A DNA stretch of 64,000 bases from Anisakis pegreffii (taxonomy: Eukaryota; Nematoda; Chromadorea; Rhabditida; Anisakidae): the NCBI GenBank assembly GCA_035041965.1, contig JAPYMA010001249.1, positions 62,001-126,000 on the forward strand, read 5' to 3'. Each line of letters begins with the position of its first letter. Position 1 is the stretch's first letter. Both the position numbers and the translations under genes were made by a program. Below, piece by piece: positions 34,401-48,617 of the stretch. The notes under the pieces were generated by a model. That model was not told the DNA's origin. It was given only the letters and a program-made list of their open reading frames with translations, and did not search any database.

Positions 34401-37400
34401 AAATTCTATTTAATTGTACGTATCACGAACAACTGAACTATTGCTGCGACAAATTTTTTCAGGAAATAATTAAATCAGTGAGAAAAATCAGAAAATAAAT
34501 TAACGAAACGTACAAACGGTTAATGTGGTTTTTATCATCATTATTATCTGTCAAGATAAAGAGTATGTTATAGGAAATGTTTCACCTCTGTGATCATCAA
34601 GTCGATAATCGAGTTTAGATCATTAATGGAGATGTACGATTCTCTAAGTTAATTAGAATCATTAGCTGTACGCAAAGGAAGATGTTAAGTAAAGAAGAGC
34701 GTGATAACTCATAACGAGTTGTAGTTGCTATAAAATGAATGAACGTTCCACAGCATGGCAGGTGTAGTATATTACAATGTGGATGCAAATTTTCAGATTT
34801 GAGGAGATAAACCGATCACTGAAATTAGCTGACGGAACAATTTTGTGTTGAATGAAATTAAAGAGACGAAAATGGGTACGAGAGATCAACGACTGCCACA
34901 GTTGCTGAACTGAGAGATATGAATGCTTTTGGGATGGAGCATTTGTTTGGCATTCATTCGTATTTGTATTGGCTGTGTGAGTGTATGATGAAGATGAACG
35001 AAATGCAATCGAAAAGAAGAAGATATAAATGGATGGATGTTGAACGATGACACTGAAGATGAGACGCATCTGGTGTTCGTCTCATTCCTGAGTGCAAAAA
35101 ATAAAATTTAATTGCTCAATCAGTTTGTTTCGAATGAATCGCAACAGCACTATGAGCACCAGCATCGCTATTTTCCTATATAAAGCTGTAAATATTAGAT
35201 TCGAGAAGAGCAAAAAAACAATCGATAAGCGCAAACAAACTAATTGCAAAGTGAATTTCATCGAGTTGATGAATTGGCGTTTCATCAGTGTGAATCGAAT
35301 CATAATTCAACCCTTTTCTGGTGAACCGAATCTGTGAGATTGCTTTTGAGGAGAAGGAATCGCGTGATTGAGTATTTGCTATACGATAATGCCGACAGAT
35401 GACAGTGGAGATCGAACGAATTTCAAGAGAACACAAATAAATAACTGAATAATAAATGGGATATTCAATCAGAGAGGTAACGAACAAATAAAACTTGATT
35501 GCGATGAATGTAATAAACAGCGAACATTCCAATTGAATTGATCAAAACAATCCACTTTCACAACAAAGCGATCAACAGCTGTAAGGTTTTCACACATTCT
35601 TGAGTTAATGGCTGATAAAATTATCGAAGAAAATATTTTCGAAAATTTTTACGACGATTCGAACAATTTTTCGAAATATCCAAAACGTAATCCTCGTTTA
35701 GTTTAGTGTACAATTGGAGTGAACTCAATGCGAATGAATATTTTACAATTCTCATCGACTAAAAACTGTTTTACGCTCGAGTTCATTTCATATTTTCTGA
35801 GCAATAATTTTAAGAATAGTTTTCTTCTTCAGCTGCTTTCCGCTCGAATGGATATTTCTTGGACAGATTTGAAATGAAGAAAGCAGATCTTTAAAAAAAA
35901 TGCTTCTGAATGCTCCCGTGAAGCATTGAACAGAAAACACACTGAATTGAAACCAACAAAATTTGAATGTTCTCTGATATTTATTAGTCAGTCTCTCACA
36001 AACTTTTTTCACACCTTCACATGACTTCAGTTCGTTTCCGGCTGAGCGCTGATGATACACCGAATGAGAGTTTAAAATCCTGAATGAGCTGGCAATAAAT
36101 TATGACTGACTCGTCTTCAACGATATTGCTATTAAAAAAATACTTACTTTGAATCAATGCCATTCAGTCAAACGTTTAGATAAGCGACAAATTAATGGCA
36201 CCGGAATGGCAACTTTCGAAAACATTTTAACTAGCGCTCTTTTCATTTTATGAGTTCATTCGAGTTTCTTGTGTTCTGATTTCTATTTACGTGAATATTC
36301 GTTCTGAGCTTATTTGAATTCGGGTACCGTATTTCGAAAAAAAAACTATTCGTTTGATGTTGACATGAAAATTAGATATTTTCAAATTAAAATGGTAAGG
36401 TTGTGAGATGAACTTCTGGCCTGGAATATATTTTAAAATCTCATTGTGCATCTATTATTCTATTAAATAGTCCATAAGCCAACACAAAATATGAAGCAAA
36501 AATCGACCAGAGTTGGAATAGTTTCTTCGTTGGAAATGATCACATTCAAAGAGCAGTTTTTATTCGACAAAGTCATAATTAAACGAACATCGAAGAGTGC
36601 AATCAATTTTTGCTGCATGTATATGCGATTGTCTTCATAAGATGGTGCAAAATGCAACAACTAATTATGCTCCTTACTCTTACGAGACACTGTGTCGTTG
36701 AGACTAATGATTGCAATAATAACGATTCGTTCTGTGGAGTGATCAGAATTCTTGAAGATTGTCAGTCAAAACCTCGTCTGGTTTATTTATAGAACTCAAA
36801 AAATAGCAATAATTTGAGGTCAATTGCCACTGCAATTGCTGATAACAGCGATAATTTTCTTTTTCAAAATTCAAATCAAAAATTCCGAATTAATGCACAT
36901 CTCGAATGTATTGAATGAAGCAATTTAACCTCACAAATACCGATCATAGTTTAAACAGCGTTGGCGTAAGCCTGATGATGCGAGTGATCCTCTATAATAT
37001 CTCATTACACAATTTAACGACTATTGAGGAAAACATTCTAAATGGAAATTTTAAACGAACAAAAAAGAACTCCATGCGAGAGGCGAATAAACTTAAGATG
37101 ACGTGACAATTACTGCGCAATGGCTTTATAGAATGAATGGAATCTTTCGGTGATCGTTCTTGACGGCACCTCTGCATAAAATACGAAATTTTCTTAATAA
37201 TAAAGTGATTCATCTGAAAGCCGAGATGACTCAAGTTGGAGAATATGATGAAAATGTTCAAGAGAAATGCAAATAAACACGAACCAAAACGAATCATCCA
37301 ATGATCGTCGAATCAAACAAGCGAACAAACAAACTCATTCATTTATGCTGCTGGCTGCTGATCATTGCAAGCCAGCAACCAACAACAACCATCTTGTTAA

Positions 37401-40400
37401 GAAACTAATACGCTCACATATGTTATGTAACTCAGTGGTATTTCTCATTTTTGATATACATAAACATTTGGTTGTGTGCTGCTTCGCAATGCTATACGAA
37501 CAAGCTTTAATGTAATATGCGTCTACCACACTAATGCTCACTCGTGTCCTAAATGCTGTGTGATAATGAATAAAGTGTGTAATGCTTCATGCACATACTC
37601 GCTATGCTTCATCCCTTCCCCTCTCCATTAATATTGTCAACTCTAATTTTAATTTCATGCTGCCACATTGTTTTGCATTCAGTCGACATTCTGTAATGGC
37701 ACGACGCACCATTCTGAAACACGCAAATAAGCCTATTGCTGCTACTTTTTGTTAATCGTCATCCTTCTTCAAGCTCATGTAATCATTTTCTGTGACATAA
37801 ATCCCTACACTACCTATCTGACCATTACTTATATATCTTGCAAATCCACCCCTTACTCGAATCATCCCAACGCATCCCTCTTTTTTCTCATATTACGTCG
37901 TTATCTCCTCGGATTGAAAACCTTATTGAGAAGTGTCATATTAATAATTCATCCATCGTAATTCCAAATCATAAATTAGAGGATTCTCTGTCGCATATGA
38001 TTAACATAAATACTCAAAGAAATGTTGAGGGACATCAGCAGTATACCGACATATGAATAACACTGATAGACATTTATTGAATGCCGCTGAGAATGAGAGT
38101 AATATTAGGATTCTAGTTGATCTGTTCATCGCCGACTGAGGGAAAGAGTGAATAATTGCGCAGACCAAGAAAGTATTTGTTGAATCTGATCGACTAGGTC
38201 TGTCGAAAGCAGTTTCGAGCATAAACGATGAAACTTTCGCTGCTCTAATGAAGCGAGGGAGATATGATCGAATTTGCCGTTTTCAGTTGAGGATTTCTAA
38301 TAAACGACTGAAATTTGATAGAATACAAGTCGATAGAATTTGGTTTAAAAGAACGGACTAAATAATGAGGCATAATTCCTACCTTTATTTATCATTTACA
38401 AGTTTAACTGATAAGCTGAAAAAGTTGTTGGAGAGAATTACGAGTGAAACAGTTTCAATGGGTCATATTCGTGAAATTGATTGAAATGCTTCATTTAGTC
38501 GATGAAATTCATCAATCCAACAACGTGCTCATAATTTATTACCATACTTTATCACATTTGATGATGTATGAAGCGTTTACCCATTTCATTTTATTCACCA
38601 ACTCCGCTCAAGCTTAATAATCTTTCTTGATGCTCTCTCTGTATTAGCATCTTTCAGTTCTTATCTGAATTTGTGAGAAATGACGAATCTACTTAAGCAG
38701 GCACTAATATTTCACATTGAACTCTATAAATGACATCATTATCGCTACGAATTTTTTGTTGAGTTGTTAAACTGAGCGTATCGTCGAAGAAAAGAGACAG
38801 AATTTTAACTTGCATCATCCAAAATAGTAGCATCGCATTCTACACCGCCACTTTCCGTGTGCTCAGTAGTGTTCAATTTTGCTCACTAATCTACAATCCT
38901 CACAGATATCATAATGAAGGCTGTTATAATTATATGCACATCATGAAGATATAGCAGAGTGCAAGAAGTGGTTAAACTTAAATGAATAGATTAGTAGCAT
39001 ATCTGTGAATCATTACCACAATAGCTGATAGGTGATGTGTTTAACGACACGGATAGACTATCAGCAGGTTATTCCGATGATATATTTTATTTATTAATTT
39101 ATGAATAGTTGGGTTAGATTAAGCCATTCTTGATTGTTTCTGTATAAGTTTGGGAATAGACTGATTTGAAGTAATGATTTTACAGTAGTAGTGTTTAGCT
39201 GTAGTGAGAATAGAGTTGGAATAAATCTGGTGGAGTCTTTCAATGACAAATCCATGCTGAACGACATGAAAGATGAAACGAATAAAAAAACGAATTTTAT
39301 CTACGTATTAAATACGGTAGCAAATTATAAAACGAGTAGTCATTATATGATTAGTTGAAAACGAAACACAACTGGAATTCCGACAAGAATGCAATTCGAA
39401 GCAGCCATCAGATGGACTCAGAATTCGACATTTCAAATAAAGTTGAAACAATCGCTTGTAAACACAAAACATCTTAATTGATACAAACGATAAACAGTTA
39501 TTTTAACGTTCTTATCGGTCAACATTAAATGTTCTAGTTGAACAATGCACGTTAGCAATTGTTAATACACAATTTACGTTACGATTAAGTTATCAGATTA
39601 TACGCCATTATCACAATGAACGCAATTCATAATTTGACTTTACAGGATTTGGAAACGATGAAACAAAACAAGATCGTATAAATACAGGCAAGATGAATAT
39701 TTTAAAAAAAAACTGAGGGACCAACATAACTGTATAAGACACTACACAACTGAACAACAAACGCAATTGCAACAACGACATATCTCACCGAAAGTGAGAG
39801 GTAGTCAAATAAATAATTAAAATCTGTGTAGATGAGGACTCAGTAATGGATGGAGTGAGGTACAGATTAGACAAACACAAAACAACTACATAATTAAGCA
39901 TTATAAATGAAACCCTTAACCGCTCATCACAACAGTCGTTGCAATATTTTTGAATTACATGAGACTTTTCTTGGATGCTTAGCAGGAAATAATGTTGTTT
40001 TATGCTCCCAGGAAAAGACAGCAATGCATGCATCATTGAATAGTGGAATGCTTATGAACAAAACACAAAAACTGTGATCGATGATGAATGAATAAAAGAA
40101 TGGCAATGAACTGAATAAAAGATGAATAAAAGAATACATTCACTCATTTCAACACAACCTGACAACAACACCTTATGAGTAAACAATAAATAATACAAAC
40201 GCAATTTTTCTGGAAAAAAAAAGATAAACACATCAAATGTAAATGTTAAATGAGGCAATAACTATCACGTTCTGCAGCTCCTCTTCCTTGAAAAGACAGC
40301 AATTCACGCAATACAACATACAATACAAGAGTAACAATCTTTTCATTACCACGACAAAATTCAGATATTAAAAGGAAAATACTCGCAAGAACAATTTCGA

Positions 40401-40625
40401 AGACTGTTTTCTTCTCGAATGTGTGCTACTCAAAATTTGGACAATCACTTCGTCTCGACAACTATTTCACCAGGATTTGGCGACTGGGAAAATCTGAAAT
40501 TATAATGTGAAAGGAGGGAAAGAAACGTTGATTCGATAATGAACAAAACTGGAAATTAAACGATAATTTAACGGTATCATCGAAAAGACTGAGGAATGAA
40601 TAAGAAGTACACTACAAGTGAAAAT
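31417..40625. other. Long gene-poor stretch
   Basis: About 9.2 kb in which I find no gene I can support. The best weak candidates are a plus-strand frame of some 87 codons ending at 38056 (no ATG, no clear acceptor), a short plus-strand frame at 36652-36792 with four cysteines, and a minus frame at 31961-32143 without an ATG. Most of the region is AT-rich with TTCATT, GAATGA and AATAAA words and many one-letter runs. Confidence 0.5.
37791..38056 (+). CDS. Unsupported open frame, possible exon
   Basis: The frame is open from 37791 to TGA at 38054-38056, with varied codons (for example LEDSLSHMI near the end) unlike the AT-only frames nearby. It lacks an ATG near its beginning and a consensus acceptor, so it could be a decayed or internal exon. 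No homology is recognised. Confidence 0.2.
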
Positions 40626-43600
40626 TCAAAAATGAAGTGCAACACACTCGTATCCACATTGTTTAAGCCACTGTATAACGGCTGGTTTCAATTTGCTGAG
40701 ACCGTTTGACGACTTTCCATAGCCGGTTATAACAGTCAACTTCCTTCCGGATCGACCGGTACGCATGTTCAGGGGTCCTTCAATTAGTTAATACTGCTGT
40801 AGAAGTAATCATGAATGAAATAATGTTCATCGAACTGAACAAAATTCTCAAATAAGGAGATATTTCCCTGATCAGTAAGGGAGGTTAAAGCGAATGTCAA
40901 CTAACTATCAACAGCGTCAAGTTTCTTGCGAAGGAGTTTGAGTGCAGATGTGACGTTCATAGAATGAAGATCAACGGTATTCGATGTGAAATTAGCACTT
41001 TCAATTAGATCATTCACATTCGAACTATACTCCCTCGCTCGTCGATCGAAATTTTGAGCCTGAAATCGAAATTTATTTACGTCCTTTCACCACAACTGAA
41101 AACTTCAATAGTTTTACATGAAATTTATTTTCCAAGTAAAAAATTTCGTATTTATTAATGGGCAGAATATATGCATTTGCATTCAAAAGAAAAAACATGT
41201 GTACAGGAAAAAGAATAGACGACGTGATTGGCCACTGCAATACCTTCCGAGTCCACGTAGTAATACTAACCTCAGTAATATAGAACTGCTTGATTCGAAG
41301 GTCTTTAGCACGATTTGCTTGATCGTATAATTCCTTTTTCTTTTCAAGACAACGTTCGATTTCTTCTTGTAAAATAACCGTTTCTTGCTGGATGTTTTCT
41401 AGATCAATCTGAGCGGTCCTCTGTAACAACATCAAATTTATCGATGTCAATACGACATTCAATCTCTCATCGACAAAAAGTACAAATGAATCAATCAGAT
41501 TCAATTGTTTTACTGATAGGTGCTATCCTAAACTCGATAGAGGCAATGCCTTAAAGTATGAAGCACAACGAATCAATGATGTAGACCTTAAATCCTACCG
41601 CGATAAAACCATTTAGTCTGGACGGCTTGGGCACTTGATCGGAGATGATATTATTCGTTTGATCGTTTGAGTTGGATGAACCAGACTGATAATCATACTG
41701 AGATGTTTCATCGCTGTCTTCCATGAATATTGCTAATGTCACTTCAGTTGCTTGTGATGAATAGCTGAAATATTACATTCCTATCGTATAAGATAGTGAG
41801 ACCACTTATGTAGGATCGCGGTACGAACATTGATGTGGGAAGCAGTAAATTGTGATAATGATGATAAGTAGAGTGATCTTCAAGAGACTTTTACACGAAA
41901 TGAACATCAATCAGTTGAGTGAATAAGTAAATGAATAATCAATTGACTTCTCGATTTTTATCAATTGATACCTGCGATCAAAATGAATCAAGGACTTCAC
42001 TGAAACACTGTAAATGAAAAATTTGATAATTGTTATTTAGCGGTGATAAAATGTGATTGTTCAATTGATTACTTATTATCCTTGAAGCATTCGTCGATTC
42101 GACTGCGATCAATCGCCGGAAACTTCTCATAGAGCTGATTCAACTGCAATCTTGAGGCCGTATCCAGTTTACGAAAGCCTCTGCCCTATAATGATACTCA
42201 ATGCTATTGAAATGACGTATATTTCAGCACGCACTTTTGATGAATTAGAGTTCAATAATAAGGGATTTTATCACAGCTCGGTTTTGAGCGAGTTCCTCAA
42301 TGAGAACTATGAGCGATAAAGGAATATGAACGTTGTAGCATTTGTTATGAATAAACGAACCGCTTCCTTAGTTTTAACAATTCGTTTCGTTTGCAACGAT
42401 GAATTTAAGTTGTTCTGACTAATGAATTCTTCATTGATACGGTTCAGCGTATCAGGAAATTCATCGTCGAAATCCTCATAAACGACCAATTCTAGAGAAT
42501 AACAATCGATTTACTTCACTCGAACGCTCGCCTAATTTGATTATTCCCGAGTGACATTTGATTTATCTGATTTACTCTGTATTCATATTTTCATTTATTT
42601 TTACAAAAATATGGATTACAGCAACGAAAATGACTGAAGATATGTGGAAACTGTACACGGTAAAATGCTATCAGAAAATCGAGTTGAAAGGTAAGAAAAC
42701 GGAATAAAAAGCGATGTGATAAATGGAAATTAACCTCCATGACGTCCAGTGACCGGTAATCCCTGCCAGGCTTGGTAGATCTGACGCCACTGCCACAGAG
42801 GTAAATCAACGAAATTGGTATTCTTTCGCTGCGATTCATCATGATCTCCTTAAATTTTAAACGTTTCACGATACATCCATCACCTTTCTATACATCACTC
42901 TTAACTGTACTCTTAACTGTAACATGCATCAACACACTATCTTACAGTGAAAGATCGTTTGAAAAAATTAATTCAAACAAAAATTTGATTTTTGCTGTCC
43001 ACAATTCAAAACATTCATTGATATTTGAAACTCAATGAGACACTTCCAATGACAAAAACAACTTCTCGAAGTTTGAGCACCACTTCTATCATTCAATCAA
43101 TCTCTGGCTTATAGGTTGGAATCTAAAGCATGATAACGAACCGAATAGTTGCCCAAGATTTTGCATCATGTCAGTGGATAATTGCATTCGATAAAAACCA
43201 TTTCTGATTGGTTTTCTATGAAAATCACTATTGTTATCAGCAGATGCGTGGATAGCGTTAACAACTGGTGATTGTTGCTGCTCTCCGGGTGAATCAACGC
43301 GACTGCGTTCGTAAGTTCTCGATAATAGAATATCTTCAGCACCAACGTCCACCTATAACAATGTCAATTTGGGAATTAATTATTCAATCAGTGATAGTGA
43401 ATGATGTGTTGTTAGTTGTTGGTGTGTTCGGACGCACAGCTGGATGTTGCTGATTAGGCAAAACCAACATACGATTATTGACAACTCACTATCATATTGA
43501 TCATGAAATGGCAGCCGAAATCGAGGCAGTAAAAATAAACAGTCAGTAAGTGCGACTAATATTTACAGCTAGTCAAATCGATTATGGCACTGCAACTGCA

Positions 43601-46600
43601 GGTAATCTATAGAAATCAGCTGAGCGCACTTCACCTCTTTCTCAACTTAATTCGGAAACTGGCTCAAGCGAATGAGGCTGAAATGCACCTAGGTGGTTTC
43701 TAGAGGTTGTTGAAATGTTGCATGGCCATTGTAGTTTCCATTTTTGGAACGTTACTAAATTTTCAGTTGCTTCAGTTTCGTCATTATCGACTCGTTGCCT
43801 TATGAATCAGTACAACTCAGATAATCAGTGCTTAATAAATGATAAGATGGCAGCAATTTCGCAACTAAGTATATGATTGACAAAAAATTGCACAGTTGCT
43901 AAAAGAAATATAGGAATATAAGGAGGGAAGAGACAAGGAAATATTAGCGATTCGTAACGAGAATGCTCCATCAACCTCGTATATTTTTATTCGACTTCGG
44001 CTTGGAGGGTAATGAAAATGGAAAGAAAATGAAGTAAATGAACCAAGATACATGATCAAAATGGGCAAAAACGTTCATTTTGGCACCAATTTCACGGAAA
44101 ATACGGACTGCTACATCAATGTTTCCCAATTCCAATACTTGTGCAAGGTCGGCGGGTGCTTCCTCGGGGAAAAGCGCTAATAAAAGATCCAATTCGGTGG
44201 GCACACTGTCGGAGCTGAAGATTAAAATTGAGACAACCGAAAGAAAGTAACTCGAGAATTGGAGAAATAAAGTTGAAACATACGCATCAATACAATCAGT
44301 ACATAATAAAATCATTTTTCAAAGTCAACTCACCAAGTTTGAGTCGATCGATCTTTGCGTATGATACGTTGTTCAACATTCAATCGTTTAATAATCGTTA
44401 ACTGCGGTTTTATGATTAATTTAGATTGCAATTCTTCATCGATACTATTTGTTCTATCCAATAACGCAATTATATCACTCGTTTGTATGCCTATCGACAT
44501 TTTTGGCATATTTGATGGCTACAATATTTCGAACATAACAATCTGGTAGTATATTCAAAGAAGCATTTATGTCTGAATTCTCGAAAAATTATGAAGTGGT
44601 GGTCCATAATTCAACATAACCACACATTACGAACAACTGATTTTTTTCAGGTACGAGCATCACAAAAACTCGATCACGGCTTGACTACATTGTATAATGT
44701 AGTGATGAAAATCTGTCGACGTTTGATAGGTGAAATCCAACTGAATTTTCGGATTTGAAACTTTTTCAGATTCTCGATAACCGAATTACCGAAGGTTGGA
44801 AATTTTGAGAATTGTTCCGTCCGATTCCAAGCGAAGTCTTGGAATTTCGAAATCTTTCTATCGGATTCTGACCGAAGGCAAACTTCGTTTGGTTATCATT
44901 ATCACTAGTGTAAATGAAAGTGAAAAGTGGGATCACGTAAGTCAATTACTAATAACTAAACTTTTTATTCATTCGACTATAATGAAAAGTTTCATTCATC
45001 AAGTGAATAAAATTGGGCGAAACAAACGCTACCATATAAGCATATCTTCAACAGATTTTTAGCATAGTGCAAAAATTATGCACCACATTCCATTCTTCAT
45101 TTACATATCCAAAAAAACATAGAAATTTATTTTACAACTTTAAAAATAAACCTGTTTGAATGGTAACAATGACAACATTTGCTTATTGGCTGGTTCTTTC
45201 TTGGATTTTGGATTCGATGTATTTTTTTGGCCATTATTCTTTCTGTTCTCTGTTGGCTGCTCAACTTTTTTGCTTTCAATTTTTGTGCCCCCACACAGAT
45301 TGACTCCCTTGCTGGTAGAACAGGAATCATCTGTGGGGGGCACTGGTACCAGTTTTTTGACTGGAATTGCAAACGTATTCCATGGTATGAGTTGTTTTGA
45401 GTGAGGGTGATCACTTTTCGTTGAAGAATAACCGCTCTGAAGTTGTGACTCTTTTATGCCTGAAACGATTCCTCTTTTTCATGGGATCAATGCGATAATA
45501 ACTGAAACACACTGATTAATGACATACTGAGAATAATTTCGCGTTATATAATAAATCGCACCACATATTCAACCGCTTTTTTCCAATACCAAATTACAAT
45601 TCATTGTTTTTCCGTTCTCTCAGTGAAATAAATCATGCCCGACACATGAAGCATGTTAATGTTATTCTATAAATTAGCATAACATACTCCTGTACATTAA
45701 AAGGAGTACTCTTGTGCTCCTGTACATATGCTACATTAAAAAAAATGATAATTTGTATATTGTTCAAAGTACTCAAATGGAAATTGCATCGAAGAAGAAT
45801 ATGTGAATTTAGAACTAACCAGTGAAAAATCTAGCAAAGTCATTAGCAATTGAAGAGAGTTCATCAAGCGCGGGTGGATCTAACGGTGGTTTCAGCCTGA
45901 AACGGAATCATCGAATTGTTGACAAACCTCAAACGGATTACCCCTTGTGGATTCCCTTCTCACTTGCTCACCAATATCCAAATGAACTTCAAACGGTCGG
46001 ATTTTTCCTCTATCCGTACTCATTCAAGAAAAATAACGACTACTTTAAAATAATTATTGACTGCAGAATAACATTTTGCAGCCTAAAAACTATTAATAAT
46101 TAAGCAAAACTTATCAGCATTTAGGTAACTGGCTTTAAAAACTTCGCAAAATGAATTTTCAAAAACGAAAATACGGACGAAAATAGAGAATCTGACGAAA
46201 ATACAAAGCTACATTCAAAGGATAATAAGAAAAAAGAAATAAAATTGAACCTTAAATAAACTGGTTTAATGAGTTGTTGTAAATTAACCGTTTCGAAAGT
46301 TTCCAACAGATAACTTATTTTTTCTGCAGGAATCGAATGTGTGTTACGTCTGCAAGAACAGGATTTTCAGTGATTAGCGCAACGCTCTGCACTTCAATAA
46401 ATTTCAAATGTTCATTTACACACGAATCAATTCGCTATTTTCCTCCTTATATCATCATGAATTATGACTAAAGGTACACATTCTTATTACTGAATAACAT
46501 GTGATAATAAGATACACCTCGAAAATGAGAATATTTGGTACGGTGAATATACAATTGCAAATGTTTTCTAATTTCGCATCGCTAAAACGTTTTCGTGTCT

Positions 46601-47812
46601 TCCGCCTCTATTATCACTAGTTTCATTGTTATTTTTACCACTTCCAATCTGTTATTCAAATGAGTCACCTTGCGCATTCTGACGCCTTCTTTTTCCAAGC
46701 TGTTTCCGGTTCAACGAAATACACTTCGTACATAGATTTGACCGCCTGAATATAGAATGAACTGAACCAAAGTTTTAATTTAATGGCAAATGATTTGTTT
46801 GATATTTTCACCTCCCACAGGTCAGTTTCGAAAATCATATCGACCTTACTGAAATGTGAGCAAGCGTTAAACACTGTCAATGTTGTAACCCAGTTCAACC
46901 CAACTGCTTGCAATGGATCGCTTGAAAAGCTTCAATTTCTTGGAAGTTCGGTCAGAGAATGACATCTTTCTATACAACGTTCCAATTGCACGGAGGAACT
47001 AAAGAGAAGAAGATGAGAACAGAATTGCACCTGTGTAATATACGGTTTCATATGAGCGGAATAGATGTTCGTATTATCGATGATTACTGGTGTTATTCCA
47101 TTTGATATCGACTTCTTTGCTGAAATGCGCACGACGTTAACTCATTCAGGCGTTACGCATTTCATCGATGACATTCAAAAACAACAACCTTCTTTCAAAT
47201 TTCTGCTATGATAATCTTGAAGCTTGTTAGCATCGAATTTATACACTCCATTTTCAACAAAAAAATCATCCGTGCTATGTATAACACCTTTCGTTCCATT
47301 CACCAACTCTCTAAAATTTTATCACATTCATTCAAATCAACAACACGAGATGATTAAATATCGATAAATCGAAATGTTATGAACATACCTTTGCAAACAA
47401 ATGCACTGATTATATGCTGTCTTTAAGTGTCATTTAAAAGCAATCTACTTAAAATTATCTTAACATGAACATTTTTCACTCTGCTCACAAGTACAGTGTT
47501 TAAAGATTAAATTTCAAATTTACAATGTTTGCAGAAGATAATGTCTTTTAAAACAAAAAACGTTAAGAACTCTGCGCTTTTCAGTCAACATCCTGTATTG
47601 ACTGAAATTTGTAATAATCGTAAACGGAAATTAAGGAATAGGTAAGAAAAGTAGAAGAATGTACGAAGGAACAAGTACCTTGCTAGATGAGATTTACCCG
47701 AGCCAGGTACACCTCGCATAAGGATAAGCACTGAATGACCCTCTCCTATGCAACGTTTCACATTGCTTATATGGATGGAACCATCCCAGCATTGTTCATG
47801 AGTGATAGCCAT
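40626..47812 (-). CDS. NEDD4-binding protein 2 (N4BP2) homologue: P-loop kinase, two CUE-like modules, DUF1771, Smr
   Basis: Phase-consistent exons: 47812-47679, 47310-47189, 47119-47031, 46745-46669, 45896-45820, 45459-45152, 44518-44334, 44214-44052, 43352-43142, 42848-42735, 42491-42361, 42185-42073, 41764-41599, 41420-41271, 41059-40906, 40777-40626; 781 residues. The kinase domain has Walker A GVPGSGKS (34-41), STDDFF (57-62), IIDNTN (98-103) and EPETAW (127-132), all N4BP2 hallmarks. A CUE-like module follows at 339-372 (LLLALFPEE...), a second at 550-590 (LNQLYEKFPAID). DUF1771 lies near 650-705, and the Smr domain at 709-781 keeps DLH (710-712) and TGYG (749-752). N4BP2 proteins bind ubiquitin and NEDD4 ligases; Smr domains can nick or bind nucleic acid. 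Unlike vertebrate N4BP2, the kinase comes first. Between residues 140 and 142 about 20 residues usual in the kinase are absent, so one exon may be missed. Confidence 0.85.
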
Positions 47813-48617
47813 TTTAATCAGGTAAGTTAGGCAGGTGAGTGAAGCTTCAACGGATAAAGACGACAGTTCCAGTGAACCTTCAGTAATGTTATCATATTAT
47901 GATGAGAGTCATATCCAGTTTCAAATTTGAATCGTGAAATAGAAAACGAGTGCCATCAAAAACTTGGAGTAGACTGCATAAAAAATCAGCTAAACAGAAA
48001 TGCCCGAAAATAGCAAAATTTCAGGTACTCGGGAGGTCACAAATCACGTCACTGAGATGAATCATGCAAGACCATGTGATGTGATGCCATAGTTCACTAA
48101 ACATGACTTGTTGCTTAACGCATTCGATAGAATGCCTTTATCTGCATAAGTTAATATTAGAGTGAGAGACGCTGAAAGATATCGAGTAGGTAAGTGACAC
48201 CGAATCACACTCAGAGACGGTTGATCCGGAATAAATTTATTGAAACAGAATGCGTGCGGGAGTGTTTTTTGAGTTCAGCTACTCGCGTTTCTGTTAATTG
48301 AGGGTTTCGCTGTAAACGTGAACAAAAAAAAAATTCAAGCGAGTTTCAAAGCCTTCACACCATCCATTATTGTGTGATAACCAAAAGTTATAGGTTAATT
48401 TTGAATACTTTTCCGCACTTTAAAGTATATGCGTAATTTTTCGCTGAAATTTTTAATCAGTTTTTCTGTTATAATTCACGAGTAATACATTTGAACTTCC
48501 TTGTGCAAATGTGAATGTGCTGATGTATGTGTTGAGGTTTTGTCACGCCATGTCATTTATCGATTGGTGCGCATCGTTTGCATTTTACTTTGCTACTGTC
48601 TTATCGTTAATCGTTAT
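47813..48617. other. Upstream region of the N4BP2 homologue
   Basis: No gene. The frame of the N4BP2 homologue stays open for some 15 codons upstream of its ATG, so a further 5' exon cannot be excluded. Confidence 0.35.

Noticed and set aside
33270..36060. Several long minus-strand ORFs rich in Phe, Ile and Ser
   Set aside because: Their composition follows the AT-rich repeats of the region, and no splice signals agree in phase.
45822..46103. Plus-strand ORF of 93 codons
   Set aside because: It overlaps an N4BP2 exon on the other strand that is fixed by phase on both sides.
46321..46400. tRNA-like words (GATTAGCGCAACGCTCTGC)
   Set aside because: No cloverleaf can be formed; acceptor and T stems do not pair.
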